NCBI GenBank assembly: GCA_003232715.1
Contig: QIJG01000063.1
Span: 1 to 5,944 of the forward strand
Direction: 5' to 3'
DNA length: 5,944 nt
DNA from: Nitrospirota bacterium
Lineage (GTDB): Bacteria; Nitrospirota; Thermodesulfovibrionia; Thermodesulfovibrionales; JdFR-85
Part shown: piece after piece, positions 1 to 5,331 of the stretch
Layout of the letters: every line of letters begins with the position of its first letter
Numbering within the stretch: the stretch's first letter is position 1
Notes under the pieces: generated by a model
Told to the model about the DNA's origin: nothing
The model's database searches: none
Seen by the model: only the letters and a program-made list of their open reading frames with translations
Program-made: the position numbers and the translations under genes

Positions 1-41
1 AGCGTGACCAAGCGCATTGTATATCCGGGAATAAGGGGTAT

Positions 42-177
42 AAAGAGAGACATGATTAACCCTTCACTCATTCTCATCCCGACATCCAGTCGGGACTCCG
101 AGGTAATTTCGCAATTCACCATCCGGGTGAATTTACTGCGAAATTAAAACCGTTCAGGATTAATCATGTCTCTCTTT
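42..177. repeat. Nested inverted-repeat element (MITE/REP-like)
   Basis: An 18-bp perfect inverted repeat (42-59 against 160-177; AAAGAGAGACATGATTAA and its complement) encloses 100 bases that hold two further hairpins. Hairpin 1 is TCCCGAC (77-83), loop ATCCA, GTCGGGA (89-95). Hairpin 2 has a 10-bp outer stem TAATTTCGCA (104-113) with TGCGAAATTA (137-146), and a 7-bp inner stem ATTCACC (114-120) with GGTGAAT (126-132), separated by a four-base bulge on one side. Hairpin 1 resembles the widespread intergenic CCCGNNN...CGGG palindromes. No protein-coding potential was seen here, and nothing else in positions 1-223 can be named. A non-autonomous mobile element is the simplest reading. A structured RNA is possible, but there is no adjacent reverse transcriptase or other partner in view. 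Confidence 0.7.
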
Positions 178-223
178 TATATTGTTCAACGTTGGTTTTA
201 TCGCTGAATCCGGGTTGCAGTAT

Positions 224-342
224 TTATTAAATGTCTCATATTGAACCGACATCAATCTAAAAATCTCCCCTCGCCCCTCTTTGACAAAGTTGGGAGGGAT
301 TTTTTAAATAAATATGTTCACATTATTTTGAGACGATTAATA
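224..342. repeat. Left MITE-like element with imperfect terminal inverted repeats
   Basis: The ends are imperfect inverted repeats of each other: TATTAAATGTCTCATA at 225-240, and at the other end TATTTTGAGACGATTAATA (324-342), whose complement matches 13 of 16 aligned bases. Both ends recur in inverted order at 3547-3651. The 19-base right end is perfectly repeated at 3547-3565. The left end (224-255) matches 3619-3651 with two mismatches and a one-base gap. Between the ends lies a palindromic insert at 259-305 that is absent from the other copy. No transposase is present, so if this is mobile it depends on an enzyme elsewhere. Its right end lies 41 bases before the MBL gene and so may carry promoter elements for it. 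Confidence 0.6.
259..305 (+). terminator. Palindromic element with T-run, terminator-like
   Basis: The segment begins with AAAAATC and ends with GATTTTTT, with C-rich then G-rich arms meeting at CTTT-gac-AAAG (279-289). The arms pair imperfectly (for example CCC 274-276 with GGG 292-294). A run of six T at 300-305 follows the stem, as in a Rho-independent terminator reading rightward. Similar AAATC-C-rich / G-rich-GATTT palindromes are common dispersed intergenic repeats, so it may be a repeat that happens to end transcription just before the MBL gene. Confidence 0.5.
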
Positions 343-382
343 CTTGCCGAAGTAATAGCACGGGTATGAGGATATAAAAAAC

Positions 383-1186
383 ATGAAAAAGGGTTTAAAG
401 TTAGGAAAGTTCGAACTGTTCCGGCTCAACGGCGGTAGATTTGCCATTGATGGCGGGGCCATGTTTGGTGTTGTGCCAAAGGTGTTGTGGTCAAAAAAAT
501 ACCCCTGCTGTGATGAAGAAAACCGTGTCCCGTTGATTGCCTCGCCCATACTTGTTAAAACTCCCGACACCCTCGTCAAGCTTGATGAAAAACAGAAGAG
601 GATATTCAGGCTGCAGGGGGACTGGGATATCCTGAAAGACTTGGGCTTTCTGGATATAAAGAGGGAGGATATAGACGTTGTTATCCTGACCCATTATGAT
701 TTTGACCATGCAGGCGGAGTGGTGATGATGGTCGAGGGTGCAGGGCCGGCGCTCACATTTCCAAATGCAAGGCACATCCTTCAGGAAACGGAATGGCAGG
801 ATGTGTTAAATCCAAACAGGAGGTCTGTCAACACTTACTGGCCCATAAATTATGAATTGCTGAAGAAGTCAGGGAATCTCGAACTGGTTTCAGGTGAGGT
901 TGAGGTTGTTGATGGTATAAAGGCCATACATACAGGCGGGCATACAAGGGGGCATCAGGTAGTGAGGATGGAGTCCGAGGGGGAGACAGCCCTGCATATG
1001 GGGGATTTGCTTCCGCTCTGGGTTACTGCATATGACAACTTTCCCCTTGATGCCATTGAAATAAAAAAAGAGCTGGAATCCAGGGGTATTGAAGAGGGAT
1101 CGTGGTTCACCTTCTATCATGACCCGTTTATCCAGGCCTGCAGGTTTGATGAAGAAGGGAATGTTGTTGAAGAATGGAAGGGCTGA
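383..1186 (+). CDS. MBL-fold metallo-hydrolase, lactonase-like subgroup
   Basis: A 267-residue cytoplasmic protein with no signal peptide or membrane segment. It carries the metallo-beta-lactamase-fold metal motifs in order: THYDFDHAGG (H104, D106, D108, H109), GGHTRGH (H187), MGD (D208) and FYHDP (H246). The spacing and the terminal HDP resemble the N-acyl-homoserine-lactonase/YtnP-like group of hydrolases; the real substrate cannot be told. The first motif is HxDxDH rather than HxHxDH, a variant also found in other MBL proteins. Family members normally have an I/V-D-T-G strand before the KQ-R-I segment, but here ILVKTPDT runs directly into LVKLDEKQKRIF (57-75), so roughly eight residues seem to be missing, in frame. 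The ATG at 383 has GAGG at 368-371 upstream, 11 bases away. The gene is monocistronic and ends at a strong terminator shared with hcp. MBL fold is secure, function uncertain. Confidence 0.88.
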   Translation: MKKGLKLGKFELFRLNGGRFAIDGGAMFGVVPKVLWSKKYPCCDEENRVPLIASPILVKTPDTLVKLDEKQKRIFRLQGDWDILKDLGFLDIKREDIDVVILTHYDFDHAGGVVMMVEGAGPALTFPNARHILQETEWQDVLNPNRRSVNTYWPINYELLKKSGNLELVSGEVEVVDGIKAIHTGGHTRGHQVVRMESEGETALHMGDLLPLWVTAYDNFPLDAIEIKKELESRGIEEGSWFTFYHDPFIQACRFDEEGNVVEEWKG

Positions 1187-1193
1187 AAATGAT

Positions 1194-1227
1194 AAAAGAG
1201 AGGGGGCATTCCGCCCCCCTCTCTTTT
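1194..1227. terminator. Bidirectional Rho-independent terminator
   Basis: A 13-bp perfect stem, AAAAGAGAGGGGG (1194-1206) with CCCCCTCTCTTTT (1215-1227), closes an eight-base loop. The A-run and T-run on the two flanks make it work in both directions. It lies between the stop of the MBL gene (1186) and the end of the convergent hcp reading frame (1252), so it should end both transcripts. Confidence 0.92.
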
Positions 1228-1300
1228 GAGAATATTTTTATCAAGTAATACTTAAGCTGAAGCCTTGCTAACCTCAAGACAGTCGGCATCACCTGCTTCA

Positions 1301-2332
1301 TCACCACAGAGTATCGCCTTCAGATCCTCCTCCGGCGTACTGGTTATCAACCAGCACCTTGAGCACATTCGGAGTGATAAATGCCGGAAGTGTCGGCCCA
1401 AGCCTGATATCCTGAATACCCAGGTGAAGCAGGGTAAGCAGTATCGCCACTGCCTTCTGCTCATACCACGAGAGCACCATCGAGAGCGGCAGGTCGTTGA
1501 CCCCCACGCCGAATGCCTCGGACAGGGCAACCGCTATCTTGATAGCTGAGTAGGCGTCATTGCACTGACCCACATCCAGAAGCCTCGGTATTCCGCCGAT
1601 ATTTCCGAGGTCCTTGTCGAAAAAGCGGAACTTCCCGCATGCGAGTGTCAGAACCACACAGTCTGAAGGGACCTTCTCGACAAACTCGGTGTAGTAGTTT
1701 CTGCCGGGCTTTGCCCCGTCACAACCTGCAACCAGGAAGAAGTGACGTATATCCTTGTTCTTTACTGCCTCCACAATCGTTCCAGCCACGCCCAGCACAG
1801 CGTTTCTGGCAAATCCCGTCATTACCGTTTTACCCGGAACATCCGCCTCAAAACCCTGCAATTCAAGTGCCCTCTCAACAACGGGGGTAAAATCATACCC
1901 TTCGATATGTGTTACACCCGGGAACTGAACAGGCCCTGAGGTAAATATATTGTCCTTATAGGTATCAAGGGGTTTCTGCAAGCAGTTGGTGGTCATGAGT
2001 ATTGCACCCGGGAATGCAGCAAACTCCTTGTGCTGGTTCTGCCATGCAGTTCCGTAATGACCTGCAAGGTGCGGATACTTTTTAAGCCCCGGATAACCGT
2101 GGCACGGAAGCATCTCGCCGTGGGTGTATACGTTTATCCCTTTTCCCTCTGTCTGCTTCAGTATCTCCGCAAGGTCCTTAAGGTCATGACCTGATACGAG
2201 TATGGCCTTGCCTTTTTTAGCCCCGAGCGAGACATTGGTAGGCTCAGGATCTCCATAGGTGCCGGTGTTGGCCGTATCAAGGAGTTCCATTGCCCTGAGA
2301 TTGACCTCTCCGCACTTCAGTGCCATTGCCAC
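1301..2332 (-). CDS. hcp: Hcp hybrid-cluster domain fragment (as read)
   Basis: This is the second open piece, opening with an in-frame GTG at 2332. It is not a natural start: the true reading continues two codons upstream (D-W) to the frame break. It carries every hybrid-cluster ligand motif, from GHDL to WYEQKA. True Hcp sequence ends at VLVDN, and the last nine residues (Q-Y-A-G-G-G onward) are out of frame. It overlaps the N-terminal fragment by 56 bases. Two separate translated halves are conceivable but not supported, because no ribosome site precedes the GTG. Confidence 0.8.
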   Translation of the reverse strand: MAMALKCGEVNLRAMELLDTANTGTYGDPEPTNVSLGAKKGKAILVSGHDLKDLAEILKQTEGKGINVYTHGEMLPCHGYPGLKKYPHLAGHYGTAWQNQHKEFAAFPGAILMTTNCLQKPLDTYKDNIFTSGPVQFPGVTHIEGYDFTPVVERALELQGFEADVPGKTVMTGFARNAVLGVAGTIVEAVKNKDIRHFFLVAGCDGAKPGRNYYTEFVEKVPSDCVVLTLACGKFRFFDKDLGNIGGIPRLLDVGQCNDAYSAIKIAVALSEAFGVGVNDLPLSMVLSWYEQKAVAILLTLLHLGIQDIRLGPTLPAFITPNVLKVLVDNQYAGGGSEGDTLW

Positions 2333-2900
2333 CCAGTCGTTCAGGTGTGAGGTCCTTGCTCAGCATGGAGGCCAGGGCCTCGTGCATGAAGTCATAGACC
2401 TTCTCGTCCTCCTGTCCGAGTGTGCGTGCATGCACTGCATATGCCGCAACACCCTTAAGCCCGTACATTGTTGTATGCATGAGCGAGCGGATATCCGGAT
2501 CATCGCTTAAGCTCATAATCCCAACCTGGCCTGACTGTGCAACTATTCCCTCGTAATCATCCGCCGGGGTAAAGGTAGCTGCGTCGTGGTCAAAGGTCTT
2601 TGAAACCTTCTTTTTAAGCCCCTCTCTGAGCTCAACACCCCTTCTGACAAGGCCTGCAATGCTCTCCCCGTCGAAGTTAACATTCGTAAGAGTGGTAAAA
2701 AGTGCATCTGCTGTAAAGGCATTTATAGCAGGATCGGAAGATATCCCTTCCTGTTCAGCCTCCACGGCATACAGGGCCAGGCCCCTTAATGCATGTTCAA
2801 GCAAGTCCTGCAATTCCGAAACCTGCGGATCCTTTCCACAGACCCCAACCTTCTCACACCCCGTTCCTTTCGCAGCCTGTTCACACTGGTAACAAAACAT
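2277..2900 (-). CDS. hcp: Hcp N-terminal fragment (as read)
   Basis: This is the first open piece of the hcp locus. Residues 1-187 are genuine Hcp sequence: the MFCYQCEQ start, the four-Cys iron-sulfur site and the helical N-terminal domain. After E187 (codon 2342-2340) the frame is lost, and the last 20 residues are out-of-frame translation. The fragment alone lacks the hybrid-cluster domains and would not be active. Confidence 0.8.
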   Translation of the reverse strand: MFCYQCEQAAKGTGCEKVGVCGKDPQVSELQDLLEHALRGLALYAVEAEQEGISSDPAINAFTADALFTTLTNVNFDGESIAGLVRRGVELREGLKKKVSKTFDHDAATFTPADDYEGIVAQSGQVGIMSLSDDPDIRSLMHTTMYGLKGVAAYAVHARTLGQEDEKVYDFMHEALASMLSKDLTPERLGGNGTEVRRGQSQGNGTP

Positions 2901-2957
2901 GGATAGTCCTCCTTTGACTTTTATTATCTTTTCTGCTGTAACTGTATCAGCACTTTA

Positions 2958-3000
2958 ATGATGCACGATTTAAGGAAAAATATTCCATGATATAAATCAT
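2958..3000 (-). promoter_or_regulatory. FNR/CRP-type operator and candidate promoter of hcp
   Basis: ATGATATAAATCAT at 2987-3000 has the core TGAT-N4-ATCA of an FNR-type site (consensus TTGAT-N4-ATCAA). Reading leftward, CATCAT at 2963-2958 is a possible -10 box. Its centre lies 33 bases from the palindrome centre, which is class II spacing (operator at about -41.5). hcp genes are classically controlled by FNR, HcpR or NO-sensing relatives, so a regulator of this family is the likely partner. The 5' leader would be about 50 bases, ending in the strong ribosome site at 2907-2915. Confidence 0.55.
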
Positions 3001-3413
3001 AAGTTCGGATTTTCTGAAGACAGGGGTCTTCGTAATGACTATTACAGAAGCTTATCGAAAAAGAAAAGACACCTGCAAATCTTGATGGAGTCCCTCCTGA
3101 AATATAGAAACGTAAATATCCCTTGGCTGGTAAATCGAAAGCTCCTTAGCTATGGGCTACTTCTTGAATTTAGGGTGCTTTATCTGTATGAAAATCGGTG
3201 GTTAATGATCTTGAAAGAGTAAAAGAGGTCAGGATAATGACAGGAGACAAAGAAGTTACTCTGAGGACGGAACTCAAGGGTGACGCAGGTAACTGTAGGG
3301 GTAGCCGTCCCTCCAACTGTAAGGGTGAAGATAAACGAAGAGCATACAGTCAACTTATAGCAGGAAGGCAGGGTCAGATAATAAAGAATCATAGTGCCAC
3401 GCTTGTTTTGTGA
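3001..3413. other. Gene-poor stretch with small coding-like scraps
   Basis: No recognisable gene. It contains a small hairpin GAAGAC-AGGG-GTCTTC (3016-3031), a 45-codon plus-strand ORF from ATG 3085 to TAA 3222 without a ribosome site, and an overlapping 71-codon ORF (3198-3413) opening with GTG. The second begins with plausible protein sequence (VKEVRIMTGDKEVTLRTEL) and then turns to low-quality sequence near 3285. Just there another frame gives VTVGVAVPPTVRVKINEE, suggesting a frame-shifted remnant of an unidentified gene. None is a confident CDS. Confidence 0.4.
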
Positions 3414-3656
3414 GACCTTAAGCGCTTGAAATTACAGAATATTTATTTTGCAACTGTCGAAGATGTCTTAAAAGATTACCATGCCCCTTTTCTTAGATCA
3501 AAAGAAGTGCGGAATCAAAATAAGCCTGACTGGGGAAGCGAGCGATTATTAATCGTCTCAAAATAGTCAGGATGGCATCCTCTCAATCCTGAGCTTCAAG
3601 AGCAGATAGAGCGATTTGTTGATGTCAATTCAATTATGAGACATTTAATAATTTGA
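3414..3656 (+). pseudogene. Interrupted ORF of unknown family
   Basis: One frame stays open from after a TGA at 3411 to a TAG at 3564-3566, then continues in the same frame for 29 more sense codons to TGA at 3654. Composition is protein-like before and after the stop: IYFATVEDVLKDYHAPF and KPDWGSERLLIVSK upstream, HPLNPELQEQIERFVDVN downstream. A possible TTG start is at 3426, without a clear ribosome site. I do not recognise the family. The TAG falls inside the 19-base repeat shared with 324-342, and the C-terminal codons fall inside the second shared repeat, so the inverted repeats are either gene remnants or an element inserted in a gene. No function is proposed. Confidence 0.4.
3547..3651. 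repeat. Right MITE-like element, inverted copy of 224-342
   Basis: It begins with TATTAATCGTCTCAAAATA (3547-3565), the exact complement of 324-342, and ends with the segment 3619-3651, which matches the complement of 224-255 including a 16-base identical run ATGAGACATTTAATAA. The middle (53 bases) differs from the left copy and carries a small palindrome AGGATG-G-CATCCT region near 3570-3583. The two copies face each other around the MBL-hcp pair. The right end lies directly against the -35 box of the pilT-like gene. Confidence 0.6.
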
Positions 3657-3681
3657 CAATTATCGTGAAATGTGATAAAAC
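3653..3681 (+). promoter_or_regulatory. Sigma70-type promoter of the pilT-like gene
   Basis: TTGACA at 3653-3658 is a perfect -35 box. A 17-base spacer leads to TAAAAC at 3676-3681, preceded by TG at 3673-3674 (extended -10). Transcription would begin near 3688, essentially at the ATG of the long reading frame. The promoter directly abuts the repeat end at 3651. Confidence 0.6.
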
Positions 3682-3687
3682 TTTATT

Positions 3688-5061
3688 ATGAAGGAAGGAA
3701 GGGGTGAACAAAGACAGCGTCTTGGGGAGTTACTCGTTGAACATGGCCAGATTAATGCAAACCAGTTGAAAGAGGCGCTGAAGAGGCAGGTTCAGGTGGG
3801 CGGGCAGATAGGGTCCATCCTGATCGAGTTGGGATTTATTACAACTGATGAGCTTCTGAACTTTCTCAGCAGGCAGCTTGGTGTCCCTTCGGCAAATCTG
3901 TTTAAGCTGGACGTGCCGCCGAAGATATTAAGGTTCCTGCCGCTGGAAAAGATCAAGAGCATGAAGGTTGTTCCCCTTGCGGTTGATGATAATACGGTCA
4001 CCCTTGCAATGGTGAATCCCCGTGACATGGTAACGCTCAGTGAAATCGAGTTTTCCCTCGGGAAAAAAGTAGAGCCGGTAGTAGTGCCTGCCATGCAGAT
4101 GGAGACTGCGATAAAAAGCCTTATGTCGGATCCTGATAAAGGGCTTAAAGGTAATGTCCTTGAAAAGGAGGCACAAAAGGCAGAGACACAAAAAGCGCCT
4201 GTACTGCTCTCTCTGCTGCGCTATCTGGTAGAGTCACCTGCAACTGATATGTTGCTTACCGCGGGTGTCCCTCCTTCTTTAAAGATTCACAATGATATAA
4301 AGAGGGCTGCCATGGCCCCGCTTACACCCCTTGATTGTGAAAGGTATGCGAGGGGAATGATGTCCGGGGAGGACTGGGAAAGCTTTATCCGGAAAGGTGA
4401 CCGGGATTTTGCCGTTACTTATCCTGAAATCGGACGATTCAGGGTAAGTGTTTATAAACAACGAAATTCTATCTCCGTAGCCATCAGGTACATAGCGGAC
4501 ATTGTGCCGACTCTGGAGGAACTCAATCTGCCGCAGTGGTTGAAGGAGTATGCCCTGAAGCCTCAGGGGTTGATATTGGTGGCAGGTCCTACAGGGCATG
4601 GTAAAACCACTACTCTTGCTGCAATGATTGATATTATAAACACTTACAGGAGATGTAATATTGTCACACTTGAAGACCCGATCGAATATCTCCACAAGCA
4701 TAAAAACAGCAATGTCAATCAGAGGGAGATCGGGATAGATACCGAATCCTTTCATGAGGGGCTGAAACGTGTTTTCAGGCAGTACCCCGACGTGATAGTT
4801 GTTGGGGAGTTGAGAGACAAGGAGAGCTTTGAAATAGCCTTGCAGGCAGCTGATACGGGACATCTTGTTTTAAGCACGGTTCATTCAAATAATTCTACCT
4901 CAGCAATTGAGAGGACCATTAATATGTTTCCGTCACACCAGCAAAACCTGATCAGGGCAAAACTTGCAGATACCCTGCTGCTTGTATTTTCACAGAGGCT
5001 GGTTTCCCTTAAGGAGGGTGACGGCAGGATACTTGCCTATGAAAAACTGATAAACAGTTAG
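3688..5061 (+). CDS. MshEN-domain PilT/PilU-like pilus ATPase (C-terminus cut by TAG)
   Basis: A 457-residue cytoplasmic secretion ATPase. Residues about 10-145 form a GspE_N/MshEN domain with two motif repeats, R11-Q34 (RLGELLVEHG...LKRQ) and Q40-Q63 (QIGSILIELG...LSRQ). This fold binds cyclic di-GMP in MshE-type ATPases. A charged linker (about 146-170) leads to a PilT-like motor: N2-type domain with TAGVPP (191-196), Walker A GPTGHGKT (300-307, K306), Asp box TLEDPIE (327-333), Walker B DVIVVGE (368-374, E374), and His box TGHLVLSTVHS (390-400). PilT/PilU proteins power pilus retraction; INMFP and RQYPDVI lean toward PilU-like. The frame stops at TAG 5059, before the usual C-terminal helices, which appear after the stop. 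The ATG has no ribosome site and coincides with the predicted transcript start. No pilus genes are adjacent, and it converges on fliW. Family is sure, pilT versus pilU role is not. Confidence 0.85.
   Translation: MKEGRGEQRQRLGELLVEHGQINANQLKEALKRQVQVGGQIGSILIELGFITTDELLNFLSRQLGVPSANLFKLDVPPKILRFLPLEKIKSMKVVPLAVDDNTVTLAMVNPRDMVTLSEIEFSLGKKVEPVVVPAMQMETAIKSLMSDPDKGLKGNVLEKEAQKAETQKAPVLLSLLRYLVESPATDMLLTAGVPPSLKIHNDIKRAAMAPLTPLDCERYARGMMSGEDWESFIRKGDRDFAVTYPEIGRFRVSVYKQRNSISVAIRYIADIVPTLEELNLPQWLKEYALKPQGLILVAGPTGHGKTTTLAAMIDIINTYRRCNIVTLEDPIEYLHKHKNSNVNQREIGIDTESFHEGLKRVFRQYPDVIVVGELRDKESFEIALQAADTGHLVLSTVHSNNSTSAIERTINMFPSHQQNLIRAKLADTLLLVFSQRLVSLKEGDGRILAYEKLINS
3691..3706 (+). promoter_or_regulatory. 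Strong ribosome site followed by out-of-frame GTG
   Basis: AAGGAAGGAAGGGGTG places a purine-rich Shine-Dalgarno sequence just before GTG 3704-3706. That GTG opens a different frame (V-N-K-D-S) from the long ORF, which begins at ATG 3688 and has no ribosome site. MshEN proteins often begin M-x-K-x-R-L-G-E-L-L, so a one-base loss between about 3707 and 3717 would join GTG-AAC-AAA to the RLGELL frame. This site therefore probably marks the original start. Confidence 0.5.
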
Positions 5062-5214
5062 ATAAGGTCGCAGATGCAGGTAGGGACAGAGGAGTTTTCC
5101 TCTATTGATACCGCTCTTGTAAATCTTTACAAGGCAGGATTGATCACTTTCGAGAAGGGTCTGCTTTATGCTGAAAACGAACAATTCTACCGGGAGATTG
5201 CAGGGGTGGTGTAA
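5062..5214 (+). pseudogene. Orphaned C-terminal tail of the pilT-like ATPase
   Basis: After the TAG the same frame runs for 50 codons to TAA 5212. It reads as the usual PilT/PilU ending: IRSQMQVGTEEFSSIDTAL, then NLYKAGLITFEKGLLYAENE. Between AYEKLINS and IRSQMQ the family normally has about a dozen residues (the x-x-R-N-L-I-R-x-x-K type helix), which are absent. An in-frame deletion joining the TA of one codon to the G of another (for example TAC...CAG) would both remove them and make the TAG. Without read-through this tail is not translated. Confidence 0.7.
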
Positions 5215-5331
5215 TTTTGTACATCTGTCCCGGGTTTGTCAAGGTAGTAAAATCTATTTTTGGAATCTGAGTGTTTCATTTTTGCCACTTCGGCAAGCCC
5301 CCATAACCTCTAAGGGCTAAAATCTTCCCTT

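Larger units (their letters stand above)
1252..2900 (-). pseudogene. hcp: Hydroxylamine reductase / hybrid cluster protein, broken by two frame disruptions
   Basis: The whole locus would encode an Hcp of about 550 residues, normal for the family. Hcp is a cytoplasmic Fe-S protein that reduces hydroxylamine and, in E. coli, acts as an NO reductase/S-nitrosylase. The N-terminal Cys set C3-x2-C6-x8-C15-x5-C21 is the [4Fe-4S] form of anaerobes. Hybrid-cluster ligand motifs are all visible: GHDL, HGEMLPCHG, TTNCLQKP, AGCD, LACGKFR, GQCND and WYEQKA. Break 1: one extra base at about 2339 (minus strand CCT GAA c GAC TGG); removing it restores LTPEDWVAMALKCGE. Break 2: near 1343-1348, after VLVDN, the frame shifts and the family-typical STPEEDLKAIL continues in another frame to a stop at 1252, with several expected residues missing. 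ATG 2900 has a strong AAAGGAGGA ribosome site at 2907-2915. Either a decaying gene or sequence error; the identity itself is certain. Confidence 0.93.

Noticed and set aside
42..177. Retron non-coding RNA
   Set aside because: Outer arms and inner hairpins fit only loosely, and there is no reverse transcriptase in the window; kept only as an alternative to a MITE.
42..342. CRISPR array from the repeated palindromes
   Set aside because: Repeats are inverted pairs of differing sequence, not regularly spaced direct repeats.
1265..1549. Plus-strand ORF of 94 codons opposite the hcp 3' part
   Set aside because: Lies entirely antisense to well-conserved Hcp sequence; its translation has no protein-like features and no ribosome site. 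Shadow frame.
2336..2345. Programmed frameshift in hcp
   Set aside because: No slippery run, no stimulatory structure seen, and Hcp is not known to use recoding; a one-base insertion or error is simpler.
4279..4863. Minus-strand ORF of 194 codons inside the pilT-like gene
   Set aside because: Antisense to the Walker A, Asp box and Walker B coding region, whose motifs are unmistakable on the plus strand.
5059..5061. TAG as a recoded codon (pyrrolysine or amber read-through)
   Set aside because: The neighbouring residues expected in the family are also missing, so a deletion explains the stop better; no recoding signal is visible.
5285..5299. Terminator between pilT-like gene and fliW (TTGCC-acttc-GGCAA)
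   Set aside because: Only a 5-bp stem and no T-run after it in either direction; the 5215-5331 gap has no convincing terminator.
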